A program made the position numbers and the translations under genes. 64,000 bases of DNA from Aricia agestis. Lineage: Eukaryota; Arthropoda; Insecta; Lepidoptera; Lycaenidae. The stretch is taken from contig NC_056417.1 in NCBI RefSeq assembly GCF_905147365.1, positions 11,864,501-11,928,500 of the forward strand. The letters are read 5' to 3'. The notes beneath the pieces were generated by a model. The model made no database searches and had not been told where the DNA came from. It was given only the letters and a program-made list of their open reading frames with translations. Shown piece by piece: positions 54,991 to 64,000 of the stretch (position 1 is the stretch's first letter; each line of letters opens with the position of its first letter).

Positions 54991-56199
54991 AAACGTACAT
55001 AGATGTATATAAATAATTGGAATTGTTTACAAAGTCAAATAATGTCAGATATAATACTATCCGGTGCAATATTGTAAATTGAAGTTGTAGCAAAATATAT
55101 GCCAAACGGCAGCCCAACTTTCAGATAGCCGTCTATAGAATATGCATTTTCATTCGTGTCCAAATATAGTTCATTCACGCCAAACATACAGACTACAGAG
55201 TGATAATATTGTCAGCTCAACTTTGAAATTACATAATATTATTATATTATATGTTTCATAATGTTATTATAAAAGTATAAAAATAGAAATAAAGTCTTTA
55301 TTGTTTTTGTAACTTTGTTCAAATATTTCCTTATTATCCAACGAATTGAAGTCTACAAAATGATCTTTGATTTTGTCATAAGCTCCATACATTTTTCGTC
55401 ACACTCTTCGTTAAATTAAAGTTAAATAATCATTAAATGTTTCTGAGTGCTGCCGTGAGTTTTAATCTTAACCTTGAACTAAGGGTTCAATAATTACGTT
55501 AATAAAATCAAACGTCGTTGTAGTTAATTATTGCGTATCTTGCTGACCAATCGCGCACGTATCCCTGAAATGTGGGTCCTAATGCGACCCTCATAATGTC
55601 CCATAAATGCTAAGCTTTATCATTTCCATTAAAATGACCAGTTCATTTTGTATTATGTTTTATTGGGTTCGAACACTTTGAGTATTGTTCCTCCAAAATA
55701 TGTTTATTAAAATCGTTGTTTTGTTTTAATAATACATACGAAGGGTTCCGTACCGTTATAAACGAAATATAGGCCCAAAATTGTGTTTTTGTACGGCTCC
55801 CATACACCATAATATTTGCTAAAACAATTAGTTTTCTTATAAAACAGGTAACATACTCCCTGTACAATATTATGTGTGTTGTAATGTGTATCTTTATATT
55901 GTTATGGGTTGACTTTTTATTTAACTATTATTGTGAAATGCTAAACAAGAAGATAATGTGTCTTCATATTTCAAATTCTATAATATTATGTTTATCTAAT
56001 CATGATGCGAAACCTGTAACTAACAAAATACCTAATCTGTATACTGTTACAATATGGAGTATACCCTGTATTCCACTGAATAAAAAATTATGGTGCCTAC
56101 TACTATAACATCATACTTGTATGTTTGCCTGATTTCCCCTTTTTGTGTGATATTATATTTTTAAACTTAATATCCTTTATTATTTACCCCCAAACTAAC
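54991..56199. other. No gene; family K fragment at 55735-55815
   Basis: AT-rich. 55735-55815 carries GAAGGGTTCCGTACCGTTAT of family K. ORFs at 55643-56108 have no domain features. Confidence 0.5.
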
Positions 56200-56210
56200 C
56201 ATGTGTCTTC

Positions 56211-56639
56211 TCAGTTTATTATCAGAATTGTGGTGGACTAAGAACTAAAACTCACACTCTTTATATGAATATTTTGTTACATAACTATGACATCATAATT
56301 CTGACCGAGACCTGGCTGAATGACAACATCTCTGATAACGAAATAGTAGATAGCCGCTACAGGGTGTTCAGGTGCGACAGGAATCTTAGTAAATGTCGAC
56401 GGAAGGACGGCGGTGGTGTGTTGGTGGCCGTGCGGCGCGAGCTCCCGGCTTCGCGTCATCTCGCAGCCGGGTTCCACGCGCCGCGCTCCACCGACCCCAC
56501 TACCACATCCTCGGCACTTCACTTGGTGGATCATGTTATGGTGCAAATAAATATGAATAACTCTTGCTGGATTGTCAGCGCAACGTATTTACCACCAGCT
56601 GTTAGTCCTGAAATATATGACAATCACCTGACTACATAG
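56211..56639 (+). pseudogene. LINE endonuclease, N-terminal half
   Basis: In frame from about 56211 it reads VYYQNCGGLRTKTH..., then LTETWLN with the catalytic Glu, and ends at a TAG. The protein continues in another frame from about 56630, so one frameshift separates the halves. This is the APE-type endonuclease that nicks target DNA. Confidence 0.8.
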
Positions 56640-57802
56640 GATGTATTCTGCAGATGTCGGATGTAGATAGATTTATTATAGCGGGAGACTTCAATCTCCC
56701 GACTTTAGGTTGGCGACAAGGCTGTTTACATTTGGAACCAATAACAAATAATGTACGTATTAACCTTGCAGAGTCCCATATGGTACATTTTGTATCTCTC
56801 TTTAACTGTGTACAGGTGAATACCTTTAAGAACGAACGAGACCGAATACTAGACCTGTTCCTCACTAATATATCCGATTGTGGCAGCTCAATTGAACCCG
56901 TTCCTTTAGTACAAGTAGTTCCACATCACCCCTTTTACGTGGTCATTCCTGTAACTAACACCCTTAAACCTATGAAAATTCTCCCAACTAAAATACATAA
57001 TTATAATAGGGCAGATTATTCTGTTATAATAAATAAAATTGATGAAACTAATTGGGTAGAACTCTTCCAAAACGTAAAGGCTGAAAGCGCAGTTTCGGTA
57101 TTATACAAAAATCTGTACTCAATTATTAAAAATAACATACCAACAAAAATACATAAAACATCGCACCCTATATGGTTCACACCTGCACTTATTCACATCT
57201 TTAAAAGCAAAAAGAAAAGTTGGATACGGTGGAAAACATACAAAAATATATCAGATTACAGAGTATTTGCTATGTACAGGGAACGTTTTAAATATTATTC
57301 ACATAAATGTTATAGGCAGTATTTAAATAATGTTGAAAATGGTATACATAATAATATAAATTATTTCTGGACTTATATACATAATTTGAAACGTAATGGA
57401 GACATACCAAACTCAATGATATACAAAAACATTGCCACCAGCGATCCTTACCAAGTTTGTAATTTATTTTCTGATTTTTTCCTATCCGTTTTTGAGCCTA
57501 GTGAAGTAAATGATGATTTTAATAAGGCTTACAGAATGTACGGATTCGTTATGAGGTCCTGTAAAGACTTTGTGCAATCCTCAACATATTTGCACGTATA
57601 CAAATCGCTCATACGTTCGCAGCTCGAATACGCTGTAGCTATCTGGAACCCTTACTATAAAAAATACATTGACACGATCAAAATAGCACAAAAAAAAATC
57701 TACACGCAATGCATTACAGATGTTGTCATTCCCGAGAATCATATGGCACACTTCTTGAAAAATACAATCTCCTCCCATTATCATCTAGACGTATTCAGTT
57801 AG
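56630..57802 (+). pseudogene. LINE endonuclease C-terminal half fused to RT C-terminus
   Basis: GDFNLP (endonuclease) is near the start. The usual SDH motif is degraded to PHH. The linker (SHPIWFTPALIHIFKSKKKS...) leads to FSDFFLSVFEPSE. It then jumps, still in frame near 57525, to YRMYGFVMRSC and LEYAVAIWNPYYKKY, which in intact relatives lie after the RT palm. So the whole polymerase core, including its catalytic Asp pair, is missing. A second frameshift lies near 57745. Confidence 0.82.
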
Positions 57803-58089
57803 AAATGATGCTGTTTTATGACCTATGCCATAATAGATATGATTGCATACCTTTAAACAATAAGTTATGCTATAGGATACCCATAACTACACATAGTCGA
57901 AGACCTCACCAAATATTTGCTACTGTAGTCAGTCGAACTAATGTTGGTAAACGCTCCCCATTCAATAGACTAGCCAGTACTTACAACAAGAATTTTGTCC
58001 CCATTGATGTCTTTAGCTATAAAATAACCAAATATAAAGAAGAAATTCTAAAATTACTTAATAATAGTACTGACAAAGTAATTAGTTAG
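57709..58089 (+). pseudogene. LINE ORF2 extreme C-terminus, shifted frame
   Basis: SYGTLLEKYNLLPLSSRRIQ and LFYDLCHNRYDC are the conserved C-terminal motifs, in a different frame from the preceding segment. The useful part starts near 57740. It ends at TAG 58087-58089. Confidence 0.75.
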
Positions 58090-58542
58090 CTGTAATTAAG
58101 TATAATCTATTTGTAACAATAAAATCTTATTATGCTTGTATTAGATTATTTAGAAGGCACTACAAAACGTGTCACAATGATTTAACATCAAAAATATACT
58201 TATAAATTGTAAATCATGTATATTATAAGAACATCAGTTCATTATGTACTTTTAGCTTTTAGTTTTAGTTTACCATTAATGTTTTAAATATTAGTGTACT
58301 TATTATATATTTAATATTACTTATTCTCAACTGGATGATTAGAAATATAGTCAAGTAATTTGTAGTTAACGCCGTTGGTTCCGTAGTAACTAAGTTTTTG
58401 TTTTATATACATGATTATAATTATGTACTATGGTTACTGTTTGTTAACTTCAATAAATGAAAAAAAAAACCCTTTCGTCAATTTGAATGTTAGTGTTTCG
58501 TAGCTATTGTCATATTTTAGTGTGCGAAAAGGAAACAAATTC

Positions 58543-58590
58543 AAAAGTATGGGAGTTACGTTTCCTTAGTTGTATTATTCGTAGTTTATT
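58543..58590. repeat. Lone right end of the 12700 MITE family
   Basis: GGGAGTTACGTTTCCTTAGT and ATTATTCGTAG match the terminal repeat at 12700-12735 in reverse. No left partner was found. Confidence 0.7.
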
Positions 58591-58959
58591 TCTTAATAAA
58601 CAGTTATAATCTTCTCAAAAAGGAACCGTATTTTTCTTTTATTTATTATTTTTATAACCTTCTAAATTTAAATCGGCTTCGTGGAGTATTTATATAATAC
58701 GTAATGGAGCTGGCACGGCCGACCTCAGTGACAATAACAGTTGCACGTGACATCTGTAAAGAAAACGGTGAGATGGTGTCGAAACTGTGATACACACGCG
58801 ACTGAAAACGCACGGCTTTAACGCAGAACGCAAAATAAGAGAAACGCCTAAATAGCAGCGCAATAATTTTAATGCAATTTATTTGTTATTGATAACAATA
58901 ATAAAAAGGTTCATTGTTGTGCTAAGAAGAACTTCATGGGCAACATTTTATAATTCTTG
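58591..58959. other. No gene seen
   Basis: No supported feature. A possible micro-exon here was rejected. Confidence 0.45.
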
Positions 58960-59565
58960 ACTAGAGTTCGCCCAATGGTCGAAATTCGACCTTAGTTTCA
59001 AGGATATTAGGGCTACTACCTATATTTTGTAAAAGAATATTGACTTTATCATATACAAGCTGTCCCGGTGAACTTCCCTGGACTTCTACGAACATTTTAA
59101 GAGTAAAATCAGCCCAATCCGTTCAGCCGTTTTCGAGTTTTAGCGCGACTAACACATTTGAAAATCCATTTTTATATATAAGATAAGATTTTTTTTCAAG
59201 TCTTGTCTCTGGGACCCAGCTGATCTCAGACTGGCCGTGTAAGCATTGCCTTATAGTATCTAACATTTATAAAAAAAATATAATCCATTTTCAATTTGTC
59301 AAGATGTTGTCAGTAGACTTCAACCATAAATAAAAGAGTATAATTCGTATGAATAGGTTTGTCACTCAAAAATCTGTCATCTTTATGAGTGTGCGTATTG
59401 TAGTGTGTGTAATTTATGATAAAAGCATAATTACAAAATAATATTAGCTCGATGCACTCCTTCATCATATAAACTATAAATGTGCAAAATTTCATTCACC
59501 TACGTTACCGCATCTTTCGTCAAAAGGGATACAAAATTTTTCGTTCACGTATTAATATATAGATT
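58960..59565 (+). repeat. Repeat family D, copy 3
   Basis: The most complete copy: GCCCAATGGTCGAAATTCGA to TTCACGTATTAATATA. It carries a ~137-bp insertion at 59053-59189 that copy 2 lacks. Confidence 0.8.
59053..59189 (+). mobile_element. Short element inserted in family D
   Basis: ATACAAGCTGTCCCGGTGAA to TTTTTATATATAAGATAAGA, with TTCAGCCGTTTTCGAGTTTT inside. The flanks join cleanly when compared with 46605-47190. Helitron-like or RTE-derived. Confidence 0.65.
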
Positions 59566-59570
59566 ACTTA

Positions 59571-61480
59571 TTGATTAACTTAAAAGGTCTTATTATCTTC
59601 AAAATTTCTAGCGATAGTTTTTACAGACTTAAAATGCATTATTACAGACTTAACACTCATAATAATTATTTGTGCAATCCCAATTTTGATTAAAAAAATA
59701 TGAGATTGAGTTCGAGTAGTTCTAAATTTTAGTATAACTTTGCGTTTTAACTCGCACATAGATCACGTCATCTACGAAGGATCTAAGTTAAAACGTATAC
59801 TGTCACCTTGCCAAGTGCGATGTGCCAAACACACTGCAAATAAAGATTTACTACATCCATTTAATTTATTTACTTTTACCTCTATAGTGAAGTGAAAGTC
59901 TGAGAATGAGCTACAATTAACTAATTTGTACTAGTATAGAATTTATAAGTAACTATAGATGAACTGTAACGTATTTCGTCTCACTTTCCTCCAAATATTA
60001 ACCTTTACTGGACTTTTAGGTATAATTATTTATAGCTTGGAACTAAAATTTGCCAAATCGGTTTAGCCGTTCTCTAGTTTAAGTGTGACTTACAAAATTA
60101 AAATAGTTTTTATTTAAATAGATTTGCCAGATAGGAAAGATCTGTCTACAGGTAAAAACGCAGGCCAGTGCTGCACAAATGAGTGCTTTTCTTTTACAAT
60201 ACGAAATTAATTCCTTTTTTTTTTCTTTTACTAACGTTAGATAATAATTAAAATGCCCAGACAGCATATTACATTGTAAAAATATGCCAGCCCCAAAGGA
60301 GAATCTTCCAACCGACCGGAGTGGTGTGCTCGGTCAAGCAGAAGACACTGTACTCATTTTTTTACCCCAGTTTAGTTAATTTAATCCAACATTAAGGCCA
60401 TCCCCCGAGCAAACGACCTTGACCATACATTTGACACGTTACCGAGATCGCACAAAAATCCATTTTTTTTACTTATCTTAGTTTAAAATTGATAAAAAAA
60501 AAGAATTCAAACGGGGAATATGTAGTAAATGAAATTGTCTATCTATTGTCGTGTGTTTCAAATAAACGTAATTTGTTAATATTAGGGAGATGTTGAAAGT
60601 ATGCTTTAATTTTATTATAATAAATTGATATTACTTTGGAAGCTAATATTATGAGTATAATAAACAAAAATAGAAAATTTATAACGGCGAAAGGAACGTT
60701 GATATACTAAAGATATACCTAATCGTTTATATGTATATGTGTGCAAGCTTTCGCCAATGTTTGAGTATTATCGGTACACACTAATTACCTACGAGTGCAC
60801 ACTCACACTACAATAAATAGACCAATTAAAAAAAAGCGTCACGGGCAATGGGAAAAATGCTCACCAAAAAAGTGTTGGGACTCGTCTTCGTGGATTGCAC
60901 GGACTATACCCTTCCCGCGCGCGGTATCCATGCGTTGTGTAAATAATTATTTAAATTTTAACTACCTATATATTTTACTAAGTGATTAATTGATATTACT
61001 TTTCATACTATTTTGTTAATCTAATTATAATAGTAAAATATCACGTCCTCGAATATTGAACATGTTACATGTCTCACCAGTCACGCAGTACATTATTTAA
61101 TGAGAATCCCATTTCGTAGTTTTATTTTCGATAGCGCGATACAGAATCGTGGGTTATTTAAGTCGCTTAAAAAATAAAATAAATTAACTTTTCTTTGAAA
61201 ATTCTAGAATTTATGTTTCTTTTTATTCAGTTTGCGCGTCACGTAAAATCCACTAATCGGATTTAAAATACAATTACGTACTGGGTTAAAAGGAGCATTA
61301 CTGTGTATAATAATTTTTAATGCTCGCATGATATTACCCCTGGAAAATGGTTATATCAAGTCATTAAGTCAGATTGGGCAAGAAGTTTTAAGAATCTTTA
61401 TATTATTTTCTATTTTTCTAGTTAAAGTAGTTTGCTATAATCATGCGAGCAAAAAGACATCTAAAGATTACTGTCGAAGC
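59571..61480. other. No gene; one Helitron-like relic and one unexplained GC patch
   Basis: About 59950-60115 (TTTCCTCCAAATATTAACCT, TTCTCTAGTTTAAGTGTGAC) is a decayed repeat related to 59053. 60835-60945 is GC-richer (CTCGTCTTCGTGGATTGCAC) and not recognised. A 12-bp inverted repeat (TGCTCGCATGAT) brackets 61320-61451. Confidence 0.4.
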
Positions 61481-61671
61481 GGGCCCCTTATAGGCGCTCA
61501 ATTTTATTGTGCAATATTATATATTAATATAACCGTCTAGGGTTGATATTGAACGCCTTTCAATCTTATTGGTCAAATAAATTGTTCAATAATGATCGAT
61601 GATGACGATCAATTTTATTACCTATTTAATGATATTGCACAGTAAAATTGATCGTCTAACTCTAGGGGCCC
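61481..61671. mobile_element. TIR element with GGGCCCC ends
   Basis: GGGCCCCTTATAGG... and GGGCCCCTAGAGTTAGA... read inward. The shared block TCAATTTTA(T/C)TGTGCAATAT extends the match to about 40 bp. Target duplication not resolved. Confidence 0.75.
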
Positions 61672-61727
61672 ACTAACGTCAATTACAAACAAACAAATAA
61701 AGACACTATACCTAATTTAAAATTAAA

Positions 61728-61886
61728 ATGGTTAATTTAAAGTTAAAGGCAAAACGTGTAAAACAAGCAGAAGAAAAGCGAAAATTTTCAAAGAAAAATC
61801 AGAATTTTCTACTGTCAAATAACGTGGTCGGTTTATTTACATTTTTACAAGCAGACCGGAAAATGGGTACCGAAGACCGAATGTAA
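61728..61886 (+). CDS. Short basic ORF, unrecognised
   Basis: 52 codons from ATG to TAA, starting MVNLKLKAKRVKQAEEKRKF. Lys-rich start, no domain recognised, no paralogue in the window. It could be chance or a relic. Confidence 0.2.
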   Translation: MVNLKLKAKRVKQAEEKRKFSKKNQNFLLSNNVVGLFTFLQADRKMGTEDRM

Positions 61887-62185
61887 TAAAATGTCTTTCA
61901 GGTCGGTATGGCGGCCGTTGGCTTTTAGTTTCAGTATTTCTACGCCCTTTTAGCGTTGCCGACCGCTGAAAAAGTGGAAATAAAATCAGAAAAGTAAAAA
62001 TCCAATAGAATAAAAGAATGCAGCGCTTGTTAGTTCTAACTACTGGCAATTCTAGTTCAAAATCTCTGTCAAAAGGCGTTTTATCTCGCTCTACATTTGG
62101 GGAAAATTTCGCTTTTATAAATTTTCTTCTTCGTGTTTGAATTGTGAAATCAGGTGAACATAGTATTTCAGTGCACATAATATTA

Positions 62186-62800
62186 TGTCGCAGTCGACTG
62201 GTAAAAAAAGCCATTCAATCAAACAGCTAGCCCTTTGACTCAACAACGCCATTCAATCACACGGCTATTCGTCGTTTAGCCGCCTTGTTGATTGCAACGT
62301 TCAACACTATAGCTGGCCGACGCTTAGCCAACTGGTTAAATGGTAAATTAACTAAGGTGACGAATAATTTAGTGCTGTTATTACCCAAGCGTAATGATAA
62401 CAAGCAGATTAATTGTATTTTAACACATTTTAAACACGATTGCAATAAATACCTTGGTGATGCATTTCATATTCCCGTAATTTCTCCTCGTATATTAGTT
62501 TTAATTTTAATTCACTCGTATGTGCCCCCATAATTTTTGTCTTCTTAAATTATGAAGTTCTTATTAATAGTTATTTTTCGTATATTTACGAAAAATATAC
62601 CCACAAAACTCACCTAGCGCCGCAGTGGTGAGCGCTGAACTAATTCAATCAAACCGCGGCTTTTGAATCAGCTGTAGTGTTGAACGTTTTGAGCAACTTA
62701 AATATTCAATTAAAAAGCTAGACGTTTCATTGAATGACGTTGTTCAGTCAAAGGGCTAGCTGTTTGATTGAATGGCTATTTAAACCAGTTGGCTACGACA
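62186..62800. mobile_element. TIR DNA element, complete (copy 2 of 2)
   Basis: Terminal repeats of ~115-130 bp at 62186-62315 and about 62665-62800 start TGTCGCAGTCGACTGG and TGTCGTAGCCAACTGG. TA on both sides. Non-coding 615-bp element. Copy 1 is at 401-792. Confidence 0.8.
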
Positions 62801-62840
62801 TAATATACATGATAAAATTTCTTATGCATGTACTCTCAGT

Positions 62841-62904
62841 AGTATGCAGGGACAAAATCCAAGGAAAGGCTATAGCCTTTCCTTGGATTTTGTCCCTGCA
62901 TACT
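62841..62904. repeat. Perfect 64-bp palindrome, no loop
   Basis: Centred between 62872 and 62873 (AAAGGCTATAGCCTTT). All 32 base pairs match. Confidence 0.97.
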
Positions 62905-62906
62905 TA

Positions 62907-62956
62907 GGACTTATAGTACCTGTATGTCCTATAGGACATACAGGTACTATAAGTCC
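62907..62956. repeat. Perfect 50-bp palindrome, no loop
   Basis: Centred between 62931 and 62932 (TCCTATAGGA). All 25 pairs match. Two bases separate it from the 64-bp palindrome. Confidence 0.97.
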
Positions 62957-63029
62957 CAGGAAAGGACATAGGATAGTTTTTATGCAGAAAAATGTACTGG
63001 TACCTACCGGACGGAAAACTATCATCTAG
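62957..63029 (+). mobile_element. Lep1-like Helitron, 3' end
   Basis: AGGAAAGGACATAGGATAGT through CATCTAG|T. The palindromes occupy the position of the missing 5' part. Confidence 0.7.
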
Positions 63030-63149
63030 TATAAAAAAGGTTTTAACCCCATTACTATACTAATAAAATTCTTGTATATCAGATAAAGTCCTAGTCTATC
63101 AATACAGCAAACCTTGAATGTCTCTTTGCTGTGTAAATATTTCCTTAGT

Positions 63150-63455
63150 AAGGGCTAGTGTGTGATATACACCTGCGATACGTACGTTTTGTATGGTTTC
63201 ATTTGTGTGTAAAAATATGTGTACGTATACACGTACACAAGGCACAAGCATGATTGAACATGATTTCTATGAGATTAAATTGTCAACGTGCGGCACGTGC
63301 CGACTGGACGTCAAAAAAAGATTGCTGCTGTCAAGTGTCACACGTCCCTTTTTACCACGCAGTGTTACTGATAGTGACATCTCTCTTGCTCAGGTTAGTT
63401 AATATACCTAGCGAAATAGAGAAACAAAGGGTTTCTCTATTTCGCTAGGTATAAT
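63150..63455. mobile_element. MITE family I, copy 2 with duplicated right end
   Basis: Collinear with 22373-22633 through ATCTCTCTTGCTCAGG. The right terminal repeat is then present as an inverted pair. The left terminal repeat is not clear. Confidence 0.7.
63403..63453. repeat. Perfect hairpin, 23-bp arms, 5-nt loop
   Basis: TATACCTAGCGAAATAGAG... and its exact inverse around AAAGG. Confidence 0.95.
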
Positions 63456-63459
63456 AACT

Positions 63460-63912
63460 TTATGATTTGGACACATATTTATGTACTTTCCATAATATTA
63501 TGACTATACCGAGCAGATCTTCCTAACTTGGTCAGATCATAGTCAATAGTCACAGCCCACAGGTTTGACGTAGGCCAACCAATTACCGTAGGCCCGCCAT
63601 CCACCTAGGTATAACATTTTTCTGACAGTGCTTACTTAACAAAAACCTGCATCCTTAGACACTTTTAGCGCAGTTTTTTTGTCTTTTTAATATCCCAGTA
63701 GCGTTCAGGCAAGTCAATTTACGAATTTTAGTATTCCCAATAAACAATATTCGATAAAAACCGCCGAAACTCGATCTTGGATGATCGGCATTTGACTTCC
63801 TTTGTTTCTAGTGCCTTTCAGGTCGAGGGAGTTCCTAACTTCATCCCGGCCACAAACAATAGAGTTCTTTGTGTCGGACAAACATGTGAGGTAACAAAGA
63901 CGTTTTTGACTA
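63460..63912. other. No gene seen
   Basis: No recognised feature. Confidence 0.5.
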
Positions 63913-63913
63913 A

Positions 63914-64000
63914 GAGCCAGTCCACACAACGCATTGTGTTGCATTGCGTTGCGCGTCGCAACGCAAACATTTTGACGCATAGCCCGCCATACGAGCGCTG
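63914..64000. mobile_element. Left end of a TAA-flanked GC-word element, cut by the window
   Basis: TAA, then GAGCCAGTCCACACAACGC and GCGTTGCG words. It has the same terminal style as 8521 and 20740. The right end is outside the window. Confidence 0.45.

Larger units (their letters stand above)
56200..58470 (+). mobile_element. LINE (CR1/Jockey superfamily), internally deleted
   Basis: Contains an AP-type endonuclease, a linker and the ORF2 C-terminus. It lacks the RT catalytic core and has at least two frameshifts. The 3' UTR (58090-58459) ends CAATAAATG plus an A run at 58460-58469. 5'-truncated near the endonuclease start. No clear target duplication. Confidence 0.85.

Noticed and set aside
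58738..58790. Possible 39-nt phase-1 micro-exon (CTCAG|...AACG|GTGAGA)
   Set aside because: Poor polypyrimidine tract and no supporting conservation; too short to separate from chance.

Overview
The window looks like AT-rich nuclear DNA of a moth or butterfly (Lepidoptera). The main clues are many short Helitron-like elements of the Lep1 type (A|TC...CTAG|T borders and the usual cytosine- and guanine-rich body), lepidopteran SINE and LINE 3' ends, and a CsRn1/Kabuki-like Ty3/gypsy element. No bacterial genes, CRISPR array, rRNA or free-standing tRNA gene was seen. Family and clade names are from memory and pattern recognition; no database search was run.

Host gene content is very low. The one convincing host coding segment is a 97-bp exon at 41056-41152 (+). 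It has a good splice acceptor, a start codon in strong context, a signal peptide and a GTGAGT donor in phase 1. A GC-richer block ending in a GTAAGT donor at 20486 (+) may be the promoter and untranslated first exon of the same gene. If so, the rest of the window is mainly upstream DNA (1-20200) and two large introns (about 20.6 kb and more than 22.8 kb), with later exons beyond 64000.

Layout: 1-3000, degraded repeats and one TIR element copy. 3017-7587, a complete, apparently intact Ty3/gypsy retrotransposon with identical LTRs and a 4-bp target duplication. 7600-20000, MITEs, SINEs, a 5'-truncated LINE with an 11-bp target duplication and a 34-bp minisatellite. 20000-41000, the candidate first exon and an intron crowded with foldback elements, Helitrons and SINEs. 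41000-56000, the signal-peptide exon followed by nested elements. 56200-58470, a LINE whose reverse transcriptase core is deleted. 58500-64000, more nested elements and a cluster of perfect palindromes.

The features fall into recurring families, labelled here for cross-reference: A (retroposon with a LINE-like 3' tail), B (tRNA-derived SINE), C, D, F, G, I, J, K (unnamed repeats), and Helitron-like elements. Paralogous copies inside the window often provide the 'empty site', so many insertions can be resolved to the base. The most unusual theme is the number of near-perfect, tiny-loop inverted repeats. In at least two cases a non-palindromic relative in the same window suggests that one arm was added secondarily by inverted copying.
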